64,000 bases of DNA, taken from Panicum virgatum. Lineage: Eukaryota > Streptophyta > Magnoliopsida > Poales > Poaceae. The notes beneath the pieces are model-generated. The model did no database searches and had not been told where the DNA came from. It saw only the letters and a program-made list of their open reading frames with translations. The DNA lies in NCBI RefSeq assembly GCF_016808335.1, contig NC_053138.1, positions 58,248,951 through 58,312,950 of the forward strand, read 5' to 3'. Positions within the stretch are counted from its first letter, which is position 1. The number at the start of each line of letters is the position of its first letter. The position numbers and the translations under genes were made by a program. This document shows, one piece after another, positions 34,903-45,677 of the stretch.

Positions 34903-35240
34903 CTTACAGTTCCCCACTAGCAGATATACGTACGCGTCGTCCCTGATGTTGGGCCGGCCCAGCAAGCCTAATGGGGCACCGTCTGTGAGACAGGAGATGG
35001 AACATCTGACGGTTGGATAGGAAAGCAACGGGTCAGATGCGTGACTGGAGAGGGAAGTCGTTTTTGCCGACTTTAGAGGATCTCGTTCCGGGAATCGCAT
35101 CTGCGAGCTGGTGGGGTAGAAAAACCGCTCCATCGTTGGGGGTGGGGGGGCTGAAAGAAAAGCGGGCGGGCGGGGGTTGGAGAAAACCGGGCGTCGGCTG
35201 TAGTCGGGTGCAGGGTTGAGTGCGGGTGGGCTCGGCTACC

Positions 35241-35587
35241 GGGCCTTGTTTGGCATTCTACAAAAATATAGCACGTATGTTTCCCGAAAAGAGAATCTCG
35301 CATGCATGAAGTACTAAATGAAGTCTATTTGTAAAACCTTTTTAGAAATGGGTGTAACTTTTCGCGATGAATCTAATGGCGGTAATTAATCGATGATTGG
35401 CTACAGTAATGCTATAGTAACCATCCTCTAATCGCGTGGTCAAAGACCTTATTAGATTCTTCAAGGTCACTAGCGCGGGGGTTCTAGAGTTGGTTTTGTA
35501 AACTGCCTTTGTTTGACACTGTAATTAGCAGTCAAAATGTCACTATTCATAGCACGCTAAAATTCTAATGCGAACCAAACAAGGCCC
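35241..35587. mobile_element. hAT-type MITE, copy 1
   Basis: 347 bp with inverted ends GGGCCTTGTTTGG and CCAAACAAGGCCC. The middle holds blocks found in reverse orientation in copy 2 at 60849-61180, for example GCGATGAATCTAATGGC and ATTGGCTACAGTAATGCTA. Such ends are typical of a large hAT MITE group in grasses. I could not read a clean 8-bp target duplication. Confidence 0.85.
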
Positions 35588-35630
35588 TGAATAGGCTATT
35601 GAGTATCCAGAGTATAATATAGTACTACTG

Positions 35631-35633
<3 letters not shown>

Positions 35634-35677
<44 letters not shown>
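35634..35677. repeat. (TA)n microsatellite
   Basis: About 44 bp of uninterrupted TA. Confidence 0.95.
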
Positions 35678-35678
<1 letters not shown>

Positions 35679-35679
35679 T

Positions 35680-36499
35680 GTGGGAAAAAGTCAATTTAAT
35701 TTGAACTAAATAAAAACAATAAAAAACTCAACATATTATTTTACCACTTAATGTTGGAAAAAAAATCTAACATGCATCTTTGAAAATTAGGAAAAAAGCA
35801 AATCTTCTTCTCACTCCTCCATAGATCTAGGGCATTATTTACTTAAGAATAATGCTAAAAATCATAGATCGATTTAAAATGATTACATAATCTTGTTCTC
35901 CAACTAAAATAGCACAACTCCATCCAAAAGTTTGAGGTAAATGGTGTCTCAAATGGCTAATCCACACCATGTAGATCCAGAGCTAGTTAGAGGCAAAGAG
36001 AGCTCCATATGAGCCATAAATGAAACAAAAGAGCTTAGAAATGCTAAGGAATTAGCGTCAACTTACCTGCTAGAGCCCCCCAACTCGAAGGAAATCAAGT
36101 AGAAAACCTCCCCCCCTTTTTTTATCTTGGGGAGCTCCTCTCCTGAGCAAACAGTGGGAGGTCGGAAGGAGGAAGAAGGTGCCCAGCTTTTTATAGATAC
36201 TTTTAGAGGCAGGTAAGGGATTGCCACCCCTAATGCCATTTGTAGGGGCGGCTCACCCCCTCAGCCGCCCCTGAAAAGGGCTCCATTTTCAGGGGCAGGT
36301 GGGGCGGCTCATCCTCCCCCCCCCCCCCCCCCCCCCCCCGCCCCTGAAAATGCTGAGGGGGTGAGAAGCCTCTACAAATATATTTTCAGGACAGCTCGGT
36401 TGTTACAGTTCTGGCGCCTCATTTTTTTAGAACGGGTGATATTTTAGTCCGCCCCTAAAATAAATTGGGGTATTGCTACAAATTGTTTTTGTAGTAGTG
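35680..36499 (-). mobile_element. Truncated CACTA (En/Spm) transposon end
   Basis: The right edge, read on the minus strand, begins CACTACTACAAAAACAATTT, a CACTA terminal repeat. Inside it lie subterminal GC-rich repeats (GGGGCGGCT, CAGCCGCCCC, TTCAGGGGC, a long C run at about 36318-36340), then on the minus strand a TATA box near 36190-36200 and a leader. The opposite terminus is not found before the TA repeat, so the element is cut. No transposase is seen. Confidence 0.65.
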
Positions 36500-38119
36500 T
36501 ACTGGAGTGATTTGGAGAGCACATGACCCTGATATTTTCTCCTTATTATTTGTATTAGGTCTGAACGGAAATGATGTAACAACTTTTCATTTCAATTGCA
36601 GGTTTTGTTTTAAGGGAGTAGGATGGCCTTACTTCTTGCAGCAGGAGCAATCCATTCACTTCAATATATTCTTGCTATTCTATTAATGTCAGTAACCACC
36701 TTTTCTTTCACCTTGCGCAATCTATAGATATGCCAGATAACCTCTAGGATCAAAATGTTGTACCTGCCCGTTATTGTTGATTTTGCCTACATGCTTCTCC
36801 TGTTGTTTCCATGCATTTGTTCTGTATGCTAAACTTTGTGGATTGAGTGAGAGAGAGATGCTTGGGAGCAGTATCTTGGATGGAGCATACTGACACTGCA
36901 CCCTAAATGGTCTGCACAGTAAACAGGTATGAAGTTTTCTTGTTAAATGGTTCTCTCCAATTCTCTACAGTCGATTTCTAACCATGGCTCTGTCATCATT
37001 GCTTAGGCAAATATGTCATGCTTTATGGTTTGTAGCTGCATCTTTACGAGATTTGTTGGAATCAACATTTTCAGTAAATGGATTAAGGATCTTTCAAGTA
37101 AGCTAAATAATGTGGTCCGGTCAGGGAGGATTTCAAGTAATTAGGAAAGGATCATAGATTGTATAGAAAACAATGCTCAGGGAGGAGAGCCAGTGGGATG
37201 AGCTGCCCTCATTTATAACTAGATAATAATTACTAAGCTGTACTTACAAATAAACGGTTAGATCTTCTCTATACTTATATATGTACCACTATGTGGTGTA
37301 GTATAGTGCACAAAAAAGACCATGAATATGAAGAGTGGAGATAATGTTAGTAGTGATGAAAGAAGGGCACGTGTGAAGTGGCACAAGAGAGTGCATGATC
37401 CACCCCACACGGTGTCTATGTCTACATACACGGAAAGGTTGACCATGACCACGATTAGGCCCTGATCCTATTCTGGAGCAACAACGAATGTAAGAGCCAG
37501 CAGGTTGACACCTGAGGCTTCATTGTGCTCGGAAAAATCTGCAGCTGCGCAGGGGTTGAAGCAAACTTAGGCGTCGCGGATCATATGTTTGGTGCTGAGA
37601 AGCATCATGCCGCCCGAGCATGAAGACAACGGTGGTAACTTGCTTGTTCTTGCTCGTCTAGCGAAAACCTTGAACTTTCCTCCTCTTATATATCCGGATG
37701 GTAACAAGAAAAAGCCATATAACCTTTCATCACCAAGTTCAAAAAGGGGAAAACATTCACATGACAGCATTCCTTGATAAAATTGCCTTGTAAGTGTAGC
37801 TTAATGACACCACATACAACCTATCCACAATAGCCTAACTAAAGATTGATCAGCTGGTTAGCTGAAATGAAAATGGCAACAACTGTATAGGTTAAACCAG
37901 ATAGAGCGAACCACCAGTATGGAACCACCAGGTTAAACTATCATTTACATGTGAGTGTTGTGCCAAAAAAACCACCACATATGTAACTTTTCTCATGACG
38001 AAGAAAGAGATATGAGGTGAGCTCCTACAAGACAAAGTTGGCCCATCTTGTTTTGACTTCATCTACTCATCAATTAGGGCTGCACCAACATCTTGAGTTA
38101 GTCCTCTGATGCAATTTTA
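36500..38119. other. Non-genic stretch, possibly 3' flank of the zinc-finger gene
   Basis: No recognised gene. A short plus-strand frame at about 36624-36727 (MALLLAAGAIHSLQ, hydrophobic) follows a TTGCAG site and might be an exon remnant. A plus frame at 37589-37777 shows no known motif. Confidence 0.4.
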
Positions 38120-40197
38120 TCAATCTCGCATTTCGCAACTTCCCATATGTCCGAATACTGCTCGCAAAGATGGGAAGTCCTTTGCACACCACTCACAAAA
38201 GAATTTCTGTGGTCCACGTGAAGGCTGGTTTTCTGAAATGCGTAGTTGTCGTATAAGCAATTGAGTTGATACCAGCACAAAAAAACTGTAACATACGTGA
38301 TTCTCACATCAAACAGAGAAATAACTACAGCAAGCATCACTTACTGCATTGCCCCTTGTGTCCTCCACAATGTTTAAAACAGCGGGCTAAAGCATTTAGC
38401 GGTTGGTGTTTGTATAGGCTAAGAAATGCTATAGCGAGTTATAACCTAGCTAACCGATTTAGCAGTTGTGTAAATGCAATGTGTGAATAAATTGATGACT
38501 CTAATCAACTCTATACGGGAACTTAATTCTTTATTCATCGTAAATTAATATAACACAAGACCGTTGCACTCTTTATGTAGCTATCGTACTATGACACTAC
38601 TAAACTACATGGCAACCATGCCATCTCCTACTTAAGACCTCTTATGACATGGTATGGCAAGAGGGGAGGGAAGCACCCCTATTTGTAGGACTCCATGGCT
38701 CATATGGTTTTGCCATGTGTTCATCTTCTACATACTTCTTTACAAAATATCTAACTTCAAAATTCTCCTCATACTTATCTAACCATACAAGTATCTAATT
38801 TCTAGAGTATTCATATTTTACCATGAAGCATGGTAACCCTGATTCAAGTATACTCTCTAATCTTCTAGAAGCTTCTCACAATTATACATTTCTACTTCAA
38901 CACCATGCATAAATCTATGAGTAATTTTTCATATAAACATGAAATCAAGAAAATTTCATATACTGAAGTACTCCTGGGCTTCATTCTCTTGTTACAACAT
39001 TGAAGAAATACTAAATTTTATAAATGACGAAGCTCAATATTGAACTAACAATAAATAGAAATTAGTTATATGATTTAGCTAGCTAAATAAACCTTAATTT
39101 AGCGGTTATAGCGGGATATAGCCGGCTATTAGCGGATTTAGCCTTTCAAAGCTAAGAGATAAATATTTTAGCTTTTTCTTCTTTCAAAAGCTATAGCAAG
39201 CTATAGCGGTGGCTATAGTCGGATATTTAGAACCTTGGTCCTCCATACGCCTGACGGTTATACTGTGGTCCGCCACAGTATAGGCAATAGGTTTTCCTCA
39301 CTCTCCCCAAATTAAGTTGAAGCTGAGGTATGTCATCACTGGGGTCTACAAGGGTCAGGTGGATTCGGGTCTTGTGTACACCTTGTTCACCAACCTCCTC
39401 TTCCATCTTGTTCATCCTCCTGTACTCTTCGACAGCATGCTCACTTGGACCTAAGGTTAGAGCAAGCCACGGATAATCGTCGCTCGGATCCTTCAGAATC
39501 ATTTGACCTGCCAAACAACAGCTTTGGTTACTTAGTGACTGAGCATTCATCATTAGGATTCTTGGGGACATCAGCTTCTTTGAAGAAATGCAGAGGTAGC
39601 ATGCATTTTTTTTTTGAAAAATTAGAGGTAGCATGCATTTGATTAGATAGTATTGAAAATAGAAGGACAGGAGGTTACTTGAGACAGAGCTATTGGGCAG
39701 GATGACGCAACTACGAAATTTAAAGATGAACCAAAAAATTCTCTAACTACTGCTTCTTTGAAATCATTTGTGCAAGCACTGGGTTAGAATTGTTCAAGGA
39801 AGGCAAATACCTTTCCCCAGTAACTAATTCAACAATTTGGGACAAGGGCATTGCCAAATCTGAATTGAAGAACACAGTAGTGACATAATGGTTGCCAGAT
39901 AAAGCAATCATGAAAAAGACATGACCACAGTTTCTGAAGCATTTGCAAGTGCGTACATGGACTGAAGATATCAGGTATCACGAACATAGTTAGATGCCAC
40001 GGCAAGATGAAGCAAACATGAACTAAGTTAGCTAACTACCTGTTGTTGCTTTGAGGCATTCGCACAAACACACAGAACACATATGATCAGAAAATTAAGG
40101 GAAGGGCAATGCTTGCTCTAATTAATGCAGTGGCTTGCGAATTGGACATCACACATGTACCTTTATGCTTTAGATTTCTGCGTTTGCCGTTATCCAT
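38120..40197 (-). pseudogene. C2H2 zinc-finger gene 1, disrupted by an hAT insertion
   Basis: Exons read by eye: 40161-40197 (ATG 40195-40197, 12 codons plus one base), 39507 down to 38345, and 38232-38120 (TGA 38120-38122), with GT..AG borders at each. Removing the 870-bp insert 38368-39237 and one target copy gives 435 nt, exactly 144 codons and a stop. The product has LxLxL repressor-like motifs (LALTL, IHLTL, LQLNL), a finger CLYCGGPQYNRQAYGGHKGQC (C2HC form of the plant QALGGH type) and a second finger CEWCAKDFPSLRAVFGHMGSC. It would be a small nuclear DNA-binding repressor. The insert brings a stop 12 bases past the junction (QAYGGPRF), so the allele is a knockout of the last finger. 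Confidence 0.75.
38368..39237. mobile_element. Non-autonomous hAT element inside the zinc-finger gene
   Basis: 870 bp with short inverted ends (CAATGTTTAAAA at the left, CAAGGTTCTAAA read inward from the right) and an 8-bp duplication GTCCTCCA at 38360-38367 and 39238-39245, the target size of hAT elements. Subterminal parts are full of TTTAGCGG, TATAGCGG and CTATAGC words. No transposase frame. The duplication is perfect. Confidence 0.9.
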
Positions 40198-40921
40198 GAG
40201 AACCCAAGTCCAAATGAGCGTGACACGCAGCACACGCTCAGGATGCGCAGTGAAGCCTGGGCTTGACACTGAAACGTCACAGGATACAGATTAGTTGCCT
40301 AAGCAGAACCAATCATTCATAAACACTCAGAACATCAAGTGAATTCAGAGCCCAGAGACCACTCAATCAAGTTCTGCACGAAATCTCAGAATCCTTTTAT
40401 TCTGAAAAACTCTCACAATTTTTAGTCAACATCAACATATACAAAGAACCATAAGGACAAACAACCAATCTATGCAGGGCCGCGTAACTAACCATTGCCG
40501 CAGTAGTCATTTCAGAAAGACCAGGCAATGTGCAACAAAGAATCAGTAACAACTGGTGAAATAATCATACAAATCAATAGCTGCAAATTCCTGCACATCA
40601 AGTGAATTCACACCCCAGAGACACCACTCAATCAAGTGATGCACGAAATTTCAGAATTTTATCAACATGAACATGTACCTAGAAGAACAGAACAAAACAC
40701 CAGTTTATGCAGAGAGACATGAGGATAATTACAATGCAATAGTTGCTTCAGGAAGGCAGCAACCACACAACTAAAACTGACAACAATTTCTAAAATATGA
40801 ATGCAGATTGCTTATCTGACTTCAATGTAAGTTAGCAAGGATTCGGAGTTTAAACAGCAAACTCAGATGCTAATTGGTACATGAGCAGCCAGACACCAAC
40901 CACCGACTTGCTCTACCGGCT

Positions 40922-40994
40922 GCAGTTCTGCGAATCGGGCGTCGGATTTGTACATGGAAGTTCGAATCGGGCGTCGGATTTGTACATGGAAGTT
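40922..40994. repeat. Tandem duplication of a 33-bp unit in the gene 1 leader
   Basis: Two consecutive copies of a unit reading CGAATCGGGCGTCGGATTTG then TACATGGAAGTT. Confidence 0.9.
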
Positions 40995-41629
40995 TTGAAG
41001 CCCGTTGTTCGTGAGGATCGCTGGGAGCCAACCGGGAGAGAAGACGAGGCTGCGCGCTGAAACAAGGTCGCAAGAAGTGGATTAGCGGCTAAAACAGAGG
41101 TCCAGAAATCGACGAACGCCCATCACATCACGTGAACTCTCAACCAGGGACACTACTCGATCAATTTTTGGACGAAATCTCAGAATTTTTATCAGCATAA
41201 ACATATACCAAGAAGCAGAAAGACAATCCACCAATTTATGCAGAAGCAGAACTATCATTATAATGCAGTATTCAGTTCAGAAAGACAACGACTGCTCAAC
41301 TAAAGATCGTAACAACATGTGAATTGGTCATGCAGACAGCACGTTGCTTATCTGAACTCGATGCAAGTAGCAAGGATTCCGAGATTAACAGAATGGCGAG
41401 ACGCTAATTGCTATCGTCGGGAGTTACCAGGAAGCTTTGCAGTCGTGTGTTCGCTTTCGTCGAGAGCAGATAGAGCAAATCGGGCCAGGCGAGACGCGCT
41501 CAGGGTGGGCCGAGAGGAGAGGCCGCGAGGGCTCTATCGACGATCGCTGAAACAAGGTCGCAAGAAATGTATGATCAGATGAAACAGAGCCAAGAACACG
41601 ATGAACCATCGTTGCATTCCCAAATTTCC

Positions 41630-42010
41630 CAACCCGCAGACGCAGCTTGATGGAATAGAGAGAGATTGTAGAACCAAGATTCCAAGAACACAACTAAAAA
41701 GTCCAAAGAACCAAGAACCACGGCCCCAGAGAGGAATTGCAGAATAAGTTCAAGCTCAAACCGCAGACGCAGCTTGATCGAATAGGGAGATTGAAGAACA
41801 AGATGTCAAGATTCAAGAACACGCCTACAAAGTGCAAAGAACCAAGAACCACGGCCCCAGAGAGAAACTTCAGGTTCAAACTCAAACCGCGGACGCAGCT
41901 TGATCGAATAGAAAGATTGAACAACCAAGATTCAAGAACAGACCTCCAAAGTCCAAAGACCAAAGAACCACGCCCCCAGAAAGAAACCGCAGAACAAGCT
42001 CAAGCTCAAA
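41630..42010. repeat. Three tandem units of about 127 bp in the gene 1 leader
   Basis: The word CGCAGACGCAGCTTGAT (or CGCGGACGCAGCTTGAT) recurs at about 41634, 41763 and 41888, each followed by AACCAAGATT-like sequence and CAAAGAACCAAGAACCACG. The equivalent part of gene 2 (about 46375-46480) has one unit. Confidence 0.85.
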
Positions 42011-42223
42011 CCCCCCAGCAGGCATCAGTGCTTGGGAGGAAACCAACCTCGATTCCCACCCTATCGAGCTCCGCGGCGGAGCCCGACGGTTTCTTGGCGC
42101 TCGGCGACGGGGCTCCGCGCGCCGGCCTCTCGCCCTGCCCTTTCTTGCTCTCGAAATTGCTACTTGCTTGGTGGTGTAGGTTATGGTCTGCTGGGTGCAG
42201 CCGCGGGGAACACGGGGAGGCCT

Positions 42224-42453
42224 ACTTATAGGCGGCGGCGGGATAGAAATGTAGACCGCAATCATCACCGGGTTCATGCCGGCGTACGGGTTGGGGTCTC
42301 TCGGGGAGCGGGAGGGAGGGAGGGGTGGCCGGCTCGCTCTTGCCGCGGCGGTGCGGGGGGTTTGCGAGGGGAGAGCAAGGGAGGGACGAGGCGGTTGGCG
42401 GAGCCGCGGAGGCAAACGGGGGAGGACCCGTGCGGCCGAGATCGAGCCACGTG
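42224..42453 (-). promoter_or_regulatory. Promoter of zinc-finger gene 1
   Basis: On the minus strand a TATA box (CCTATAAGTAGG, plus 42222-42233) lies about 220 bp downstream of a G-box/ABRE core CACGTG (42448-42453). The same arrangement occurs in gene 2. CACGTG is a bZIP/bHLH site; response to abscisic acid is possible but not shown. Confidence 0.6.
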
Positions 42454-42469
42454 CCCTCATCGGATGGCC

Positions 42470-43229
42470 AGCACTAATTTGCAACGAGTGAGCGCAAAGG
42501 AGCAAGACTGCTGCATTGTTCTGCTGCCAAGAAGTGACATCCGATCGTGGTCTCAGACTGACAGAAAACACCCACTGCAGGTTGCTCGCCGGCACTCCAT
42601 TAATCAGAATCATCAGATTCAAACTTCGCAGTTCACAACCCGGGCGACATGAACAGCATCAGGAACTGGAAGCAGAGTGTCAATCAGCCAAAATGGCAGA
42701 GCCAAACACAAGCATAACCCTCCGCAAGCACTGAAAGTTGGCTTGACACTACATCCAAAAGGCAACTGAATAAATGACATGAGGATTGCACAAATTCTGA
42801 TCCGCGTCTCTTTATTGAACTGTTATTTCAAGAATATGCATGTATAGGTTTGTACAGAGAAGAATATCAGTGTACAGCCAAGCAAAACTGTCTGGGGGAG
42901 CTTCAGTCCTGCTACAAGCTCATGCATTGCATTACACATTTACACTGCATGCTAGTAAGCTACTGCACATACTTCGACACTGTTTCACAAACCGAGCAGT
43001 GACTTAAGATCCTTGCCCTTCCCTATCAGGCAATTTTTCTTGATCAAGAAAGTGCCAGTCTCAAAATCTCGTAACTATCTACAGAATCCAGCAGATGAAA
43101 TGGAGTTCTTTAAGTTCCTGACTACTAATGAGCCTATGGACAACTTAATCAGTATCAGTTTCAGACATGTTGAACCCAGCTTTGGCCACAGCCTGCTGAA
43201 GGCTGCTCGCCACAAACTATGGCTCAGAA
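42470..43229. other. 3' flank of zinc-finger gene 2
   Basis: Probable 3' UTR and spacer. On the minus strand AATAAA is present (plus TTTATT, about 42812-42817), some 410 bp past the stop of gene 2. Nothing else recognised. Confidence 0.5.
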
Positions 43230-45677
43230 TCAGATTTCGCTCCCATGTGAACGTGGTCTACGCCGATAAAAGATGGGCGAGTCCAATCCAAGCTTCTGCA
43301 TTTGCTCTTCCGAATTAGGACAATCAGCAACCCCTTGGTCAAGATTGCACTTCCGGCCATAGTGTGACCTCATGTGTCCTCCCAAAGCGTGCCCTGACCT
43401 TAATAACTTTCCACAGACCTGGCACTGGTGTCTCTTGATGTTAACTGCAGCTGAAAGAACACCGGACTGCAACTGCTCAACTGAAATATCAGCCCCTGGC
43501 TTCATGAATTCAGCACCTGCATCCAGCCCATGATCAAACACATTCGGAATCACCTCCATCTTGGGAACATCAGCAACCAAATTCAAAGTATTCCGCCCAC
43601 AGTGTGAGTATAGTGTCATGTGGCCTCCCAATGCTCGCCCTGACCTTAATAACTTTCCACAGACCTTGCACTCGTGTCTCTTGATGTTAACTGCAGCTGA
43701 AAGATCATCGGACTGCAACTTCTCAACTGAAATATCAGCCCCTGGCTTCATGAACTCAGCACCTGCATCCAGCCCATGATCAAACACATTCGGAAGCACC
43801 TCAATCTTGGGAACATCAGCAACCAATTTCAAAGTATTCTGCTCACAGTGTAAGTGTATCGTCATGTGGCCTCCCAATGCTCGCCCTGACCTTAATAACT
43901 TTCCACAGACCTTGCATTGGTAACTCTTGATGTTCACGGCAGCTGAAAGGTCACCAGACTTCAAGTCTTCAATGGAATTGTTGACCCCTGGCTTCATGAA
44001 TTCAGCATCTACATCCAGCCCATGATCAAACACGTTCAGCTGCGCAGGCTTCTTGGGAACCAAATTCAAACTGTTTTCCTTCTCACAGTGTAACCTCATG
44101 TGGCAACCCAATGTGTACCCTGAACTTAATAACTTTCTGCAGACTTTGCACTGGTACCTCTTGACGTTCACTGCAGCTGAAAGGCTACCAAACTTCACCT
44201 CGTCAACTGAAATGTCAGCCCCTGGCTTCATGAATTCAGCATCTCCATCCACCAGTCCATCATCAAATACATTCAGCAGCAACATCTTTTTGGGAACATC
44301 AGCAGCTAAATTCAAATTGTTTTCCTTCTCAGAGAAATCATAGAAACCCTCATAAGATGCATTCTTGACAGACTTGGGCCTCGTGTTATTCAGGAACTCA
44401 TCCGGTTGAGACAGCTGATCAAAAGCATTTAGATTCACCTCCTTCAACAAATTGGGTGTTGAAATGTTGTCATTGTTGTCTCCCCTACAGCAATTCTCAG
44501 AAGCAGAAATCTTGTCAGAATACTCTGCAAGCATCAGGAGAGTAGCTGCAGCACACATTTCCTCTGAGTCGAGCACTGGCATGCCCCTCTTTGATCGCTT
44601 ACGCTTCACTGGAGAAAATAGCATCACATTGTGCCCATGATAGCCATTAACATTGGCTGAAGCTCCCATAAGCTCAGCTGGTTCTTCATCGGGTTTGGTC
44701 ATCACCTTCTTCGCACTGTGCATCTGCATGTTCCCCCTCAGAGATTGGCAGGTAGAGAACTCCTTTGAGCAGTGCAGGCATTTAGTTTCCAAAGATGTCT
44801 GCAAAGGCTTCACATCACTGGAATCCAGCAGCGACACAGGAAGATCAACAATGACAGGAGGGCTGGGTGTGCTCCTTGGCTGCACGACCGCAAGCCGGTG
44901 GCATGTCATGTGGCCTCCAAGAGCCTTCCCTGAACGGAAGTTCCTAGTGCAGACTTTACACCAATGTTTATGGGGTCCTCTGGATCTCATATCTGAATCA
45001 ATGTAAAGCAGCAGTAAGTAACAAACAGAACAGTACGATGAAGCAAGCGTAACACGAGTACACTAGTAACTTGTGTTTGCTTCTTTGATGAATTTGCAAA
45101 CGCAACTAGCATTTGATCAGATAGCATAGATAATAAAAAACAAGAGGTCACTTGATACAGAGCTATTGGATGAATCATGCAATACAGCACTAAGAAAATT
45201 AAAGATGAACCAGAACATTCCCTAATTATTGCTTCTTTGAATCATTTGTGCAAGCACTGAGTTAGAACTGTTCAAGGCAAATACTTTCCTTAGTGACTAA
45301 TTGCATCAATTTGTGAAATGGACATGGGCATTGGCAAATTTGGATTCAAAACACAATGAGGTATATTAGTTGATAGATAAAGGTATCACGAAAAAGACCT
45401 GGCCACAGTTTCTGAAGCATTTGCAAGTGCATGGATGGGTTGGACATAGCAGGGACCGAGGGCATAGTTAGATGGCATAGCAAGATCAAGCAAACATGAA
45501 CTAATTGCCTGCTGTTGCATTTAAGCATTTGCACAAAGCCGAAAAAACACATAGAACAAATTTGATCAGAAAATTATGGGGATCGCATTGACTTGCTCTA
45601 ATAAATGCGGTGGCTTGCGTATTAGGCATCAGATTGGTACCTGCAGGCTTCGAAGTACTTGGTTCGTCAATATCCAT
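43230..45677 (-). CDS. C2H2 zinc-finger gene 2 with four tandem finger repeats
   Basis: Two coding exons: 45641-45677 (ATG 45675-45677, MDIDEPSTSKPA) and 44992-43230, joined at GCAG/GTACC and TTGATTCAG/AT, 599 residues. Finger 1 near residues 24-44 (CKVCTRNFRSGKALGGHMTCH); a degenerate finger near 83-105 (CLHCSKEFSTCQSLRGNMQMH, core QALGGH lost). Fingers 3-6 (about 291-556) are in four repeats of 78-82 residues, each with FMKPGA(D/V), LSAAVNIKR and a finger such as CKVCGKLLRSGRALGGHM. QALGGH-type fingers are plant transcription factor domains that bind DNA in the nucleus. Finger 3 has LGCH and finger 5 an altered second histidine spacing. No internal stop; likely functional. Confidence 0.85.
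43340..44290. repeat. Four coding tandem repeats of about 234-246 bp
   Basis: The block CCTGGCTTCATGAATTCAGC recurs at about 43495, 43740, 43987 and 44220. Each unit encodes spacer plus one finger of gene 2. Units 2 and 3 from the C-terminus are the most alike. Confidence 0.9.

Larger units (their letters stand above)
39640..42460 (-). repeat. Tandem segmental duplication, copy 1 (promoter to intron of gene 1)
   Basis: Aligns by eye with 45100-46960. Shared landmarks in order are the intron block TTTGTGCAAGCACTG (39768 and 45248), the 37-nt coding exon with its GTAC donor, the GAATTGGGCGTCGGATT block, the GCTGAAACAAGGTCG block, and the promoter around TTATAGGCGGCGGCGGG. Copy 1 has extra local repeats: the GCTGAAACAAGGTCGCAAGAA block occurs at about 41056 and 41548. 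Confidence 0.8.

Noticed and set aside
37589..37777. 62-residue plus-strand frame as a gene
   Set aside because: No motif, no splice or promoter support, and an equally long minus-strand frame overlaps it.
43230..44990. Gene 2 starting at the ATG 44988-44990
   Set aside because: A splice acceptor sits two bases before that ATG, and a 37-nt upstream exon with its own ATG joins in frame; the same exon exists in gene 1.
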